Source: Thiotrichaceae bacterium UBA4486
GTDB taxonomy: Bacteria; Pseudomonadota; Gammaproteobacteria; Eutrophobiales; Eutrophobiaceae
Direction: 5' to 3'
DNA length: 64,000 bases
Assembly (NCBI GenBank): GCA_002389045.1
Contig: DGNS01000015.1
Span: 233,290-297,289 of the forward strand
Below are positions 38,421-46,388 of this stretch, in pieces; position 1 is the first letter of the stretch, and each line of letters starts with the position of its first letter. A program made the translations under genes and the position numbers. The notes beneath the pieces are model-generated. The model ran no database searches and was not told the DNA's origin. It worked only from the letters and a program-made list of their open reading frames with translations.

Positions 38421-38990
38421 AAATGTAATTTCATCAGAAAATACAAGACGATTCCAGATCTATGGGCTCCAAGGGTGGGTTCCAAGGGTCGGACCTGCGC
38501 AACCCACTGAAATCCAGACCAATTAATTCAGAAAAACCATGTTATCAGTCCTTAAACAGGCCATTTCAGGGCGAAAAAGGCTATTGTAAGCTCCGCGGTC
38601 CTGGTGGTCGGACACAACTGAACATACAATTCACACACGGCATGTATTCACTCTCTTAAAGCGCGATTTTCGATGCCAAAATGGACCTTTTAAGCGTTGA
38701 TTATGCCGTTATTACGCGATGCTTTGCTTTATCAGTCAAACGGTTACGTAGGTCCGACCCCGCTCAGTTAAAAGCTTTTATTTATCTGAGGTATGACGAT
38801 TAAGCTGTGCGGCGCAAACAAAGCGCAGCGTAGTTTGCGTCCGAACGAGCATCTTGCCAGGCGAATTTTTTCCAATGTTTCATGTACAGAAAGCCGAGTC
38901 CAACGATTGCCAATCCGTCGCACAACACTTTGGTCAAAATTAAATCACTCCGGCCCTTTTTCTGCAGACTATTGACGCCACAGTCGCTTG
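38421..38990. other. Repeat-rich stretch with cassette remnants
   Basis: 570 bases holding two GGGGTCGGACC repeat copies (38486-38503; inverted 38743-38761), a copy of the GCCGGAGTGATTTAATTTTG repeat (about 38932-38964, minus orientation), a short coding remnant (38800-38913) and an attC-like start just below 38998. No intact gene was identified. Confidence 0.55.
38800..38913 (-). pseudogene. Short cassette ORF remnant
   Basis: A 37-codon frame (TTG at 38913 to TAA at 38800) reading LAIVGLGFLYMKHWKKFAWQ then DARSDANYAALCLRRTA. The first part is a hydrophobic helix plus basic turn. The tail is encoded by an imperfect palindrome (GGCGCAAAC with GTTTGCG) like an attC arm. The frame is open further upstream through a dispersed repeat, and its N-terminal text is shared with 39729-39974. 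Probably a decayed cassette rather than a functional gene. Confidence 0.4.
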
Positions 38991-39302
38991 TTATGCGGCA
39001 TTTAACGGGCGAATCCGTGCGACTTCTGACTTAAGCGCTTGGTTCGCTTCCCACAGATCGACTGCACGCTGGGCATTCAGCCAGAATTCTGCAGAGTTAC
39101 CAAACAACCGCCCGAGCCGTATAGCCATTTCAGGACTGACCGCGCGCCGCTCCCTCAAAAGCTCATTAATCGATTGCCTTGAAACACCCAATGCTTCCGC
39201 TAGTGCCGATACGCTTAATTCGTAATCAGGCATGAAGTCTTCGCGCAGCATTTCCCCGGGATGGGTGGGCTTCCGCTTGATTCCAGTATTTCTAATAGCC
39301 AT
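38991..39302 (-). CDS. higA: HigA-type antitoxin, second copy
   Basis: 103 residues: KRKPTHPGEMLREDFMPDYE, then the HTH ALAEALGVSRQSINELLRER and SPEMAIRLGRLFGNSAEFWL, the canonical HigA layout with RAVDLWEA following. Divergent in sequence from the HigA at 27.3 kb, so not a recent duplication. It follows higB after 13 nt. Its TAA lies within GCATAAC, the start of a left-facing attC-like sequence that is broken by a dispersed repeat. Confidence 0.92.
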   Translation of the reverse strand: MAIRNTGIKRKPTHPGEMLREDFMPDYELSVSALAEALGVSRQSINELLRERRAVSPEMAIRLGRLFGNSAEFWLNAQRAVDLWEANQALKSEVARIRPLNAA

Positions 39303-39315
39303 GTAGTCACCTCAT

Positions 39316-39597
39316 TTAATGGTAATCGCAGACCTCAACCTCAAACGCATCACCATCTTCGAATCGGAAACAAATGCGCCACTGATCATTTATGGCGATG
39401 GCGTGCTGCCCTGCACGATCATCCGTGAGCTTGTGCAATTTGTTTCCAGGTGGAACCTTAAGATCATCGAGACAAGTTGCAAGATTCACATATTCCAGCT
39501 TCCTTGAAGCCCTTGCATGTATATCTGGCGGGAATTTCTTGGACTTTCCAGATTCATACAAGGCCCTGGTATGCTTGTCAGCGAAGGTCTTGATCAT
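39316..39597 (-). CDS. higB: HigB-type toxin, second copy
   Basis: 93 residues: MIKTFADKHTRALYESGKSK start, LATCLDDLKVPPGNKLHKLT, and QHAIAINDQWRICFRFEDGD ending EVEVCDYH, matching HigB with the catalytic C-terminal Asp-Tyr-His. Toxin-first order with higA downstream. Its start lies 65 nt from a clear attC-like site (39662-39722). Confidence 0.92.
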   Translation of the reverse strand: MIKTFADKHTRALYESGKSKKFPPDIHARASRKLEYVNLATCLDDLKVPPGNKLHKLTDDRAGQHAIAINDQWRICFRFEDGDAFEVEVCDYH

Positions 39598-39661
39598 GCA
39601 ACATAAATGTAATGCGTCACGTGACAGAAGTCAAGATGCTTTCGCTGACAGTTGGGATGCC

Positions 39662-39722
39662 GCATAACAGCGGAATTGAGTGGCGGCGTTTTGCGCCGTC
39701 CAGCTCGAATGACTGGTTAGGC
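39662..39722 (-). other. attC-like site, best example in the window
   Basis: Read on the minus strand: GCCTAAC (perfect RYYYAAC), then ATTCGAGCTGGACGGCG pairing with CGCCGCCACTCAAT, leaving three unpaired bases (C, C, A) on one arm, a four-base AAAA-type loop, and GTTATGC at the other end (one mismatch to GTTRRRY). Extrahelical bases on one arm are the diagnostic feature of attC. It lies between a small ORF and higBA, all left-facing. Confidence 0.75.
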
Positions 39723-39728
39723 TAGAAT

Positions 39729-39974
39729 TCATCTTTTTGTTGTCTTTATGAAATCAACTATACCGTCAAATAACACTGAATATTTATCTGCTTTTTGTTC
39801 GAGGTATTTTTTTTCTAATCTATCTTTATTTTTTTCAATAATATCGTTTTTTAATTCGCTTGGATTTATTTGCTTTCTCGAATATTGAAGATATGAAGAA
39901 ACAAATGCCAATCCGTCGCACAACACTTTGGTCAAAATTAAATCACTCCGGCTCTTTTTCTGCTCTCTCACCAC
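39729..39974 (-). CDS. Hypothetical cassette ORF with repeat-derived N-terminus
   Basis: 81 residues. The first 20 or so (QKKSRSDLILTKVLCDGLA) are translated from a dispersed repeat that also occurs at 38.9 kb; the rest (YSRKQINPSELKNDIIEKNK, KYSVLFDGIVDFIKTTKR) is AT-rich and helical. Probably a truncated cassette gene whose 5' end was replaced by the repeat. An attC-like site follows the stop by 7 nt. Function unknown. Confidence 0.4.
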   Translation of the reverse strand: MVREQKKSRSDLILTKVLCDGLAFVSSYLQYSRKQINPSELKNDIIEKNKDRLEKKYLEQKADKYSVLFDGIVDFIKTTKR

Positions 39975-40022
39975 TCACAGCATTAGCCGTTAGTCAAAAA
40001 ATTAAATCACTCCGGCCCTTTT
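39967..40022. repeat. 56-bp dispersed repeat, copy 2
   Basis: Same sequence as 37902-37957 with one change. Together with a second GCCGGAGTGATTTAATTTTG-type copy ending at 39960, it separates the SH3-protein operon from the small ORF at 39.7 kb. Confidence 0.8.
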
Positions 40023-40116
40023 TCTGCGCAGTTTTTTAGCCATAAGTATTTACTACTAATGATAGTCGACAATTTCAACATCATAAGCAAAGTGGGCAGG
40101 CTAATATCCTATTAAA

Positions 40117-41493
40117 TTAATCATCTAAAAATTGTGACAAATCAATTGAACCAGGTTGTACGTTACCACTTGGAACAGCATGCAATGTATATTCAACAAT
40201 AGTATTGTAATAATAATTAGCATCTGATGTTGTTATAAAAGGATCATAATCTGGGTATGTAAATGCATTCATATTATGCATAAATTTTTGACATACTCTA
40301 CTAAAATCATTGCCGGTCGCAAATTGAGTGCCGAAATATCCTTCAGGCACATTCAGTATTTTTGCCTTATCTTTTGCGCGCACATAAAATGACAAAACAG
40401 TGCTACCAGATTTATTTTTTAATTTAACTAACGCGTCTTGTGAAGTTCCATTATGGATATTGATTTCATGTTCACCACGTGATTTTTGCACAAATACCTC
40501 GGCCGTATAAGGTCTTTCGCCAGCATTATCAATACACCATTGCATTTCAGCAATTCTGCCGTCTCCTAATGTGATATATTTCTGGGATACGTAACCAACA
40601 TCTCCGTTTATTGTTTTAACATAAATCCAGTCTGATTGGGCTTCATTTTCTTGTATTTTTTCAAGTGTGTCGTACTGTTTCAAAACAGTAATAACATCAG
40701 AGCTTGTTGTAGGCCCTTCCCTTAAATTCAATGAATGTATATTTACATAATACAAAGCTTTATTGGGTGATTTGCTTTCTGATTCAATAAAATCCTCAGC
40801 TCTCGATTTGTTGTCATCAAGTGGTTGCGCGGTGGATGGATCGAATACTCTGGGTTCAATAAGCTTTTCGGAACCCGGTTTGTTTTGTTGTGTATAATCA
40901 GATGGGGCATCCAGAAACGCATCGATATCGTCGATAGTTTCGGAACCCGGTTTGTTTTGTTGTACATAATCAGGCTGGGAAGTATGTTTGTATTGCGCAT
41001 TAGAAACTGGTTCTTTAACCGCATTAACATTATTGTCGTCTTTTAATATTCCAATTCCTATATAAACTATAAAATATAGAAAAAAACCTATAATTGTAAT
41101 ATTCCATACAAACGCGATTGCATATCCAATGCCCTTAAATAACTTGTTTAATAATGTATTTAATAAATTTATTGAGCTTGCTAAAAACGACCTTTTATAG
41201 GTTTCATGTCTGTTAGTGTGATAATTGCCAGCGCCATCAAATTGTTGGTAAAAATCACCATAATCTAATGTGCTCCAGTATTCCGTGTTGTTTAAATTAA
41301 GAGATGATCTAATCGCTCCAATTAGGGTAAGTGTCCTATGTATTCTATCGTATGAAGTTTTTCGCTCATGGTGTAAAAGTACTGCTTCAGCATCTTTTCT
41401 GTCAGCGTCAGAACAATTAAATAATGCTTTCTTGATTTTGTCTCTATCTGAACAATAAGCTTCAAGAGCTAATCTGCGGTACAGGTCTTTCAT
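40117..41493 (-). CDS. Membrane protein with J-like N-terminus and SH3b domain
   Basis: 458 residues. N-terminal about 70 residues look like a degenerate J-domain (LYRRLALEAYCSDRDKIKKA, DAEAVLLHHERKTSYDRIHR). One or two hydrophobic helices lie near residues 118-155 (AFVWNITIIGFFLYFIVYIG). A linker carries a duplicated DYxQQNKPGSE segment, followed by a bacterial SH3 domain (LNLREGPTTSSDVITVLKQY to GYVSQKYITL) and a C-terminal beta domain (SFYVRAKDKAKILNVPEGYF). The ATG overlaps the upstream TerB/DnaJ gene stop. AT-rich and foreign-looking. It may sense envelope or stress state; function unknown. Confidence 0.7.
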   Translation of the reverse strand: MKDLYRRLALEAYCSDRDKIKKALFNCSDADRKDAEAVLLHHERKTSYDRIHRTLTLIGAIRSSLNLNNTEYWSTLDYGDFYQQFDGAGNYHTNRHETYKRSFLASSINLLNTLLNKLFKGIGYAIAFVWNITIIGFFLYFIVYIGIGILKDDNNVNAVKEPVSNAQYKHTSQPDYVQQNKPGSETIDDIDAFLDAPSDYTQQNKPGSEKLIEPRVFDPSTAQPLDDNKSRAEDFIESESKSPNKALYYVNIHSLNLREGPTTSSDVITVLKQYDTLEKIQENEAQSDWIYVKTINGDVGYVSQKYITLGDGRIAEMQWCIDNAGERPYTAEVFVQKSRGEHEINIHNGTSQDALVKLKNKSGSTVLSFYVRAKDKAKILNVPEGYFGTQFATGNDFSRVCQKFMHNMNAFTYPDYDPFITTSDANYYYNTIVEYTLHAVPSGNVQPGSIDLSQFLDD

Positions 41494-42218
41494 TGCTGTA
41501 ATAGGTAATCATATGCTGACTGAATTCTTTGCATAGTTTTGTTAGCAGTTTCAACAGCATCTCTTCCAAGAGATTCGAATTTATCTGGATGATGAATCTT
41601 AACCAATCTTCTATATGCAGTTTTGATTTCTTCAATTGTTGCATCGGCAGTCAAACCAAGAATGGCAAGCGAATTTATGTATTCATTAGAATAAAATTCC
41701 ACATTACCTTTATTTTTAGTGGAGGAATATTGGTCATTGTAATATTTATAATCGGATTTTTCGTTAACATATCTTTCCCAAAATGCGTGACTGCTAATAT
41801 CATTTGGTAATCTGAATTTTCTTCCAACGCATTCTTCATATATTTTTTCAAATTTTGACGGAGTTAATCCAATAAAATCTACAATGAAACGTAGAATTAA
41901 GTTCTCAGATATCGAAAGTCTTCCATCTGCTACCGCAACTCCAATCGAAAGCTCTGCTAATGATATTTTTTGTTCATCATTGAGAAGATTTTTCATAAGT
42001 GAACAAGCCAATACAAAATCTGTTACATTTTTATTATTAATAATCTGTTTTAACGTATTAGTATCAACATTGTCAGTGCTATCTGGAAAAATTTCATTTA
42101 CGAAATTATTTTCTTGTTCGGAATATTGATCATCTGATAAAGCAATCCATACCAAAATAAATTTAACGCAAACACCAAGATTGTTATAGTGTGCTAATAC
42201 GTCTTTGAAAGTTCTCAT
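41490..42218 (-). CDS. TerB-like/J-domain protein
   Basis: 242 residues. The N-terminal about 135 residues are helical and TerB-like (AELSIGVAVADGRLSISENLILRF, preceded by an EQENNFVNEIF helix). The C-terminal about 60 residues are a J-domain with its HPD tripeptide (LAILGLTADATIEEIKTAYR, RLVKIHHPDKFESLG). This layout is that of cytosolic DjlA-like co-chaperones, which stimulate Hsp70. It is coupled by ATGA to the SH3 membrane protein, suggesting a two-component chaperone/sensor unit. AT-rich. Confidence 0.78.
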   Translation of the reverse strand: MRTFKDVLAHYNNLGVCVKFILVWIALSDDQYSEQENNFVNEIFPDSTDNVDTNTLKQIINNKNVTDFVLACSLMKNLLNDEQKISLAELSIGVAVADGRLSISENLILRFIVDFIGLTPSKFEKIYEECVGRKFRLPNDISSHAFWERYVNEKSDYKYYNDQYSSTKNKGNVEFYSNEYINSLAILGLTADATIEEIKTAYRRLVKIHHPDKFESLGRDAVETANKTMQRIQSAYDYLLQQ

Positions 42219-42389
42219 TAGATATTGCTCTCAGATCTTTAGACAATATTGTTAGGGTTCATAATCCAGGTGCACTATCTTCGACGGAAAGCCGAGGCAG
42301 CGCCACCGTCTGCAGAGAGGCACCGCGTGCTCTATAACCGGTAACCCGTATACTGGTGACAGTTAGGGTTGTCCATGTTGATCGCATTA
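42219..42389. other. Short intergenic region with two GTTAGGGTT copies
   Basis: GTTAGGGTT occurs at 42251-42259 and 42362-42370. The sequence between has partial palindromes (CGACGGAAAGCC, GGTAACC) but no convincing attC fold. Confidence 0.4.
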
Positions 42390-42893
42390 TTAAGCGTCCA
42401 TGTCCAGATATATCCAATCGATGATCTTAAGTCGGAAGGATTCTAGTCGTTGTGCTACTTGCCCTATTAGCGCGAAATCCGACTGAAAATCTTCAGGCAT
42501 CAGCGACTCTTCCACCTCTTCTCGTTCTCCTTTGCTGCTTCGAAGTTTCGAGGACTCTCGTAACAATCCTTGCCTGCCTTCAACGTTTTGCCAATCAGTG
42601 TACTTGGAATGCACCAACTCATTCCTTCGTTCGCCGAGCTTTTGAAGGTCCGTCATCAGCTTGTGAAATTCCGCAATCTGTTCCTCAAACGAACCTTTCC
42701 GAACTGCTAAAAACCGGGAGAACAAGACATCTACCGTTTTGAGTCTCTTCGAGTATTCTAGCTCGTTGATCAAAATATTAACCATTTCATCGTCCGCTTT
42801 GGCGAGAAGACGCATCAGATCCGAGACGCCATCCTCAAACCTCTGAAACTTGGCTACGAAAAACCCGAGTTGGTGATAGCTGGTAGGTTCCAT
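42390..42893 (-). CDS. HEPN-like hypothetical protein (cassette gene)
   Basis: 167 residues, fully helical in appearance: HQLGFFVAKFQRFEDGVSDL, LMTDLQKLGERRNELVHSKY. The RRNELVHS stretch is an Arg-x4-His motif as in HEPN ribonucleases or their non-catalytic relatives. The ATG lies 5 nt beyond a perfect attC right box (GTTAGGC on the minus strand), the classical first position in a gene cassette. No antitoxin partner is apparent. Confidence 0.6.
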   Translation of the reverse strand: MEPTSYHQLGFFVAKFQRFEDGVSDLMRLLAKADDEMVNILINELEYSKRLKTVDVLFSRFLAVRKGSFEEQIAEFHKLMTDLQKLGERRNELVHSKYTDWQNVEGRQGLLRESSKLRSSKGEREEVEESLMPEDFQSDFALIGQVAQRLESFRLKIIDWIYLDMDA

Positions 42894-42897
42894 AGGC

Positions 42898-42956
42898 GCC
42901 TAACAGATAAGCATTTATCCGCTGTGCGCAGCATGGCGGATAAATGTTTGTTGGAC
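42898..42956 (-). other. attC-like site with perfect consensus ends
   Basis: Minus-strand reading: GTCCAAC (perfect RYYYAAC, 42956-42950) and GTTAGGC (perfect GTTRRRY, 42904-42898). Between them AAACATTTATCCGC pairs with GCGGATAAATGCTT (13 of 14) around a 13-base loop, and one arm has extra unpaired bases. It is placed between the truncated recombinase and a gene that begins 5 nt later. Confidence 0.7.
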
Positions 42957-42972
42957 TAAGCCGCCCATCAGG

Positions 42973-43767
42973 TTACCGGGACTTATAGATAGGGGATTGT
43001 ATTAACCGGGCCGGTAGCGTGGCGGCGGCGAGGCAGTGAACGGGCGTTCGGATGCACGGTTTCAAGGCCGATAGGACCATGTAGAGACTCCCTGTGTCGT
43101 TCTGTGACGGACACTGTAGCGCGATCTTTCGCCACAATCCAATCCCAGGCCGAGCGCGGCCGCACCCCTTGGCGGGGTTGGCAACGACACCCTCTTGGGC
43201 GCCCAGGCCAGGCCGGTAGTCGTCATCCCGGCCCCACCGCGCAAACAGATGCAGCAACGACTCACCGAGCAGCACCTGGCGGTCCTTGCCACCTTTGCCC
43301 CGGGTCACTCTTAACAGACGGCGCTCGCCATCGATATCGCTGACCCGTAGCGCCATCGGCTCGCTGACCCGCAGACCACAACCATAACAGGTGGTCAGCA
43401 TCATTCGGTGTTTGCGGTTCGCCACCGCCGCCAGCAGCCGCGCCACTTCATCACGGCTCAACAACTCGGGAATGCGCTGCTTGCGTTTGGGTGTGTTGAG
43501 CGTCAACTCCACATCGCTCCAACCCAATACCTGAAGATAGAAAAAGCGAATACCGTTCAGATAGAGACGGCGGGTGGCGGGTGACAGCTGTCGTTCTTTC
43601 ACCAGATAGAGAAAGTAAGCTTGCAATTGCGCTGTCGTTAATTGATCAGGCGAACAGCGATAGTGCTTCACCAACTGAAGCACGGCATCCAGATAACTGC
43701 GCTGGGTCCGTACCGCAAAACCACGCACCAGCATGGCGTCGATCATCTTTTGACGTAGTGGGGTCAT
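42973..43767 (-). pseudogene. Truncated tyrosine recombinase (IS91-associated integrase type)
   Basis: The first 175 or so residues are a phage-integrase-family protein: PLRQKMIDAMLVRGFAVRTQ, SAM-like core-binding domain, KQRIPELLSRDEVARLLAAV and YGCGLRVSEPMALRVSDIDG with the first catalytic Arg, then RGKGGKDRQVLLGE. Beyond that, the His-x-x-Arg box and catalytic Tyr are missing and the text is unlike any recombinase, so the protein is probably inactive. It is not an IntI: no IntI-specific insert is seen. The start has AGGAG 8 nt upstream. It ends 17 nt from the attC-like site. Confidence 0.75.
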
Positions 43768-44075
43768 GACTTATCTCCTGTGTTAAATCCCCGGATGGGG
43801 TAGAGATAAGTATGGAAAATGGTGCCGGTAATCGAAGGGAAAAAGCCCCGCGTAAGCGGTTTAGTTCAACACTGGTGATAGGTGAATTCCACATAGCACC
43901 GATATGGTGGAAAAACATCCGGGAATGAATCGGTTCATTTCCTGAATCATTATTGCAATTTCCCTATAAAGAGATAATGAATGTATTACAAGGAGATTAG
44001 CACATGGAGGTGTTACGTCAATTTGGTCAATCTCTGCCTGGAGGTTTCCGGCATGACATATTCTGATTTCCTTAA
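43768..44075. other. Intergenic region between recombinase remnant and phoH
   Basis: About 308 bases. It contains the ribosome-binding site of the recombinase and possibly the end of the mobile segment; nothing else was recognised. Confidence 0.4.
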
Positions 44076-45473
44076 TTACAGAATCTCCGTCGCCGCATCC
44101 GCCAGCCGTGAACGTTCCCCTCTGCGTAATGTGATGTGTCCGCTGTGCGGCCAGGTCTTGAAACGGTCCACCACGTAGGTCAGGCCCGAGGTGGTTTCGG
44201 TAAGATACGGTGTATCGATCTGGTTGACGTTGCCGAGACAGATGATCTTGCTGCCGGGACCGGCGCGGGTGATCAGTGTTTTCATCTGTTTGGATGTGAG
44301 GTTCTGTGCTTCATCGATGATGATATAGCGATTCAGGAACGTGCGCCCGCGCATGAAGTTGAGCGAGCGCAGTTTGATGCGCTTGTTGAGCAGGTCCGCC
44401 GTGGCGGCGCGGCCCCAGTCGCTTTCGTCCTCGGACTGGGTCAGCACTTCGAGGTTGTCCAGTAGCGCTCCCATCCAGGGCGCCATTTTTTCTTCTTCCG
44501 TTCCCGGGAGAAAACCGATGTCTTCACCCACCGGTACGGTGACGCGGGTGATGATGATTTCACGATAGAGTTTGGTTTCCATGGTTTGCACCAGCCCGGC
44601 GGCGAGGGCGAGCAGGGTTTTACCGGTGCCGGCCGCGCCCAGCAGGGTGACCAGATCCACTTCCGGGTCCATGAGCAGGTTCAGTGCAAAATTCTGTTCG
44701 CGGTTGCGGGCGTTGATGCCCCACACGGCGTTACCGTTACGGTAGTCCTGCACCACCCGCAACGTGGTGCCGCCTTCATCGATTTTTTCGACCAGGGCTT
44801 CGAAGCCATTGCCGGCGAACAGGCACTGGTAGGGATAGGAATCTTCCAGTGGAAACTGTTCGATTCGGTAATAGGACTTGCGCTCGGATTGCCAGGATTT
44901 CAGATCATCGATCTGTTGGTTCCAGAAGTCATCGTCGAGTTCGGTGAGGCCGGTATAAAGCAGATCGACATCATCCAGCACCTTGTCGTTGTAATAGTCT
45001 TCGGTGTTAATGCCCAGCACATGGGCCTTGATGCGCAGGTTAATGTCCTTGGAAACGAGGATTATCCTGCGCCCTCTCCAGGTTTCCTGCAGCGACAGCG
45101 CCATGGACAGAATCGAGTTGTCGGTGTTTTTACCCGGCAAATGGGCCGGTAGTTCGATCTTCAGGGTCTGGGTTTGCAAAAACAGCCGCCCGCTCGGGGC
45201 CACACCGCCGTTGACGCTTTGCAGTGAGGACAGTTCGAGGCCGTTGGTAATGGCTTCATGATCGGCGCCTTCCACCAGTTCATCGAGGAAGCGGCTGACC
45301 TGGCGCACGTTGCGGGCTACTTCGGAGGTGCCTTTCTTGGCGGCGTCCAGTTCTTCCAGAACCACCATGGGCAAAAACACATCATGCTCGTGAAAGCGGA
45401 AAACGGCCGTGGGATCATGCATCAGAACATTCGTGTCGAGCACGATCAGATGCCGTGAATTTTCGTTGGGCAT
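44076..45473 (-). CDS. PIN-PhoH family protein (PhoH2 type)
   Basis: 465 residues: an N-terminal PIN nuclease domain (LIVLDTNVLMHDPTAVF, LVSKDINLRIKAHVLG with acidic residues) joined to a C-terminal PhoH ATPase (LLGAAGTGKTLLALAAGL Walker A, YIIIDEAQNLTSKQMKTL Walker B, ICLGNVNQIDTPYL). PhoH2 proteins are RNA helicase/ribonucleases. The length is standard for the fusion. It is transcribed leftwards; gcvR is upstream on the same strand after 123 nt. Confidence 0.93.
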   Translation of the reverse strand: MPNENSRHLIVLDTNVLMHDPTAVFRFHEHDVFLPMVVLEELDAAKKGTSEVARNVRQVSRFLDELVEGADHEAITNGLELSSLQSVNGGVAPSGRLFLQTQTLKIELPAHLPGKNTDNSILSMALSLQETWRGRRIILVSKDINLRIKAHVLGINTEDYYNDKVLDDVDLLYTGLTELDDDFWNQQIDDLKSWQSERKSYYRIEQFPLEDSYPYQCLFAGNGFEALVEKIDEGGTTLRVVQDYRNGNAVWGINARNREQNFALNLLMDPEVDLVTLLGAAGTGKTLLALAAGLVQTMETKLYREIIITRVTVPVGEDIGFLPGTEEEKMAPWMGALLDNLEVLTQSEDESDWGRAATADLLNKRIKLRSLNFMRGRTFLNRYIIIDEAQNLTSKQMKTLITRAGPGSKIICLGNVNQIDTPYLTETTSGLTYVVDRFKTWPHSGHITLRRGERSRLADAATEIL

Positions 45474-45596
45474 TACTTACTGGTCTGGGTTATGTAAAGT
45501 TGAGAAGTCGTCGGGTGTGGCGGATTCGCCGAATGAGATAAAGCGTAGTGCTGGTAACATGATTGTACGAATGATTGTATGTCCGGTATATGACGG

Positions 45597-46124
45597 TTAT
45601 TTGACCGGCTCCATGATAGCGTCGAGATTGAGCCGATCACAGAAATCCATGAAATCACTGCGCAGGGTGGCAATGGATGTGTCGGTCGGTATGTTGATGG
45701 TCATGTGCAGCGAGAACATGGTGGTGTCCGAGAACGCCGCCTTGTAGGTATGGGTGTACATGTCCTGGATAATGACATCATTTTCCGAAATGAAGCGAGC
45801 GATTTCATGGACCATGCCGCTGGAATCCGCGGCGACAACGTCAATGGCATAGGGCATGAAGCCCTTGCCGGGTCCACCGGACTTGGTGCGTTGAGTAGCT
45901 ATCTTCAGTCCCAGCTCCTTGCCCATTTTGCCGACGTGATCCTCGATCTTGGCAATGGCGTCCCAGGGGCCGGAGACCATGACAACCAGGGTGAATTCCT
46001 CACCCAGCAGCGCCATGCGGCTGTCAATGATGCTGCAACCGCACTGGCGAATATCTTCACAGACACGGCCGATCAACTGCGGGGAGTTCGGCCCCAGGGC
46101 AGTAAGCACCAGGAAATTCTTCAT
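45597..46124 (-). CDS. gcvR: Glycine cleavage system transcriptional repressor-like ACT protein
   Basis: 175 residues with two ACT domains (LVLTALGPNSPQLIGRVCED, then VVAADSSGMVHEIARFISEN). GcvR binds glycine and GcvA to control glycine cleavage genes. Divergent placement from dapA-bamC is the same as in E. coli, supporting the name. No DNA-binding domain, as expected. Confidence 0.9.
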   Translation of the reverse strand: MKNFLVLTALGPNSPQLIGRVCEDIRQCGCSIIDSRMALLGEEFTLVVMVSGPWDAIAKIEDHVGKMGKELGLKIATQRTKSGGPGKGFMPYAIDVVAADSSGMVHEIARFISENDVIIQDMYTHTYKAAFSDTTMFSLHMTINIPTDTSIATLRSDFMDFCDRLNLDAIMEPVK

Positions 46125-46388
46125 TTGGATCGGATCAGTCCAGGGTGGCCGGCGCGTGGCTCGGGATAGTTCCTGATAATAACAGGTAAATCAATCTGTT
46201 GGTTGTCTCTGGTAAGCTTGTCATAAGGATTGCAGATAAGTACCATACCTTACCCTGCAAATTGTGCCAAGCCACATGGCCTGCTGATTTGCCTGGCATC
46301 CCGGGATGCCTGTTACAAGGTATCCAGGATCCGGGACCTGTTATTGAATCGAACATTCTTTGAGCATGATTACCTTATATATTTATCT

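Noticed and set aside
42251..42370. attC site between the TerB gene and the HEPN-like gene
   Set aside because: GTTAGGGTT occurs twice but no palindrome with matching end boxes could be drawn.
42973..43767. Integron integrase IntI for the attC sites
   Set aside because: No IntI-specific insert near the second Arg, catalytic residues missing, and sequence type matches IS91-associated recombinases.
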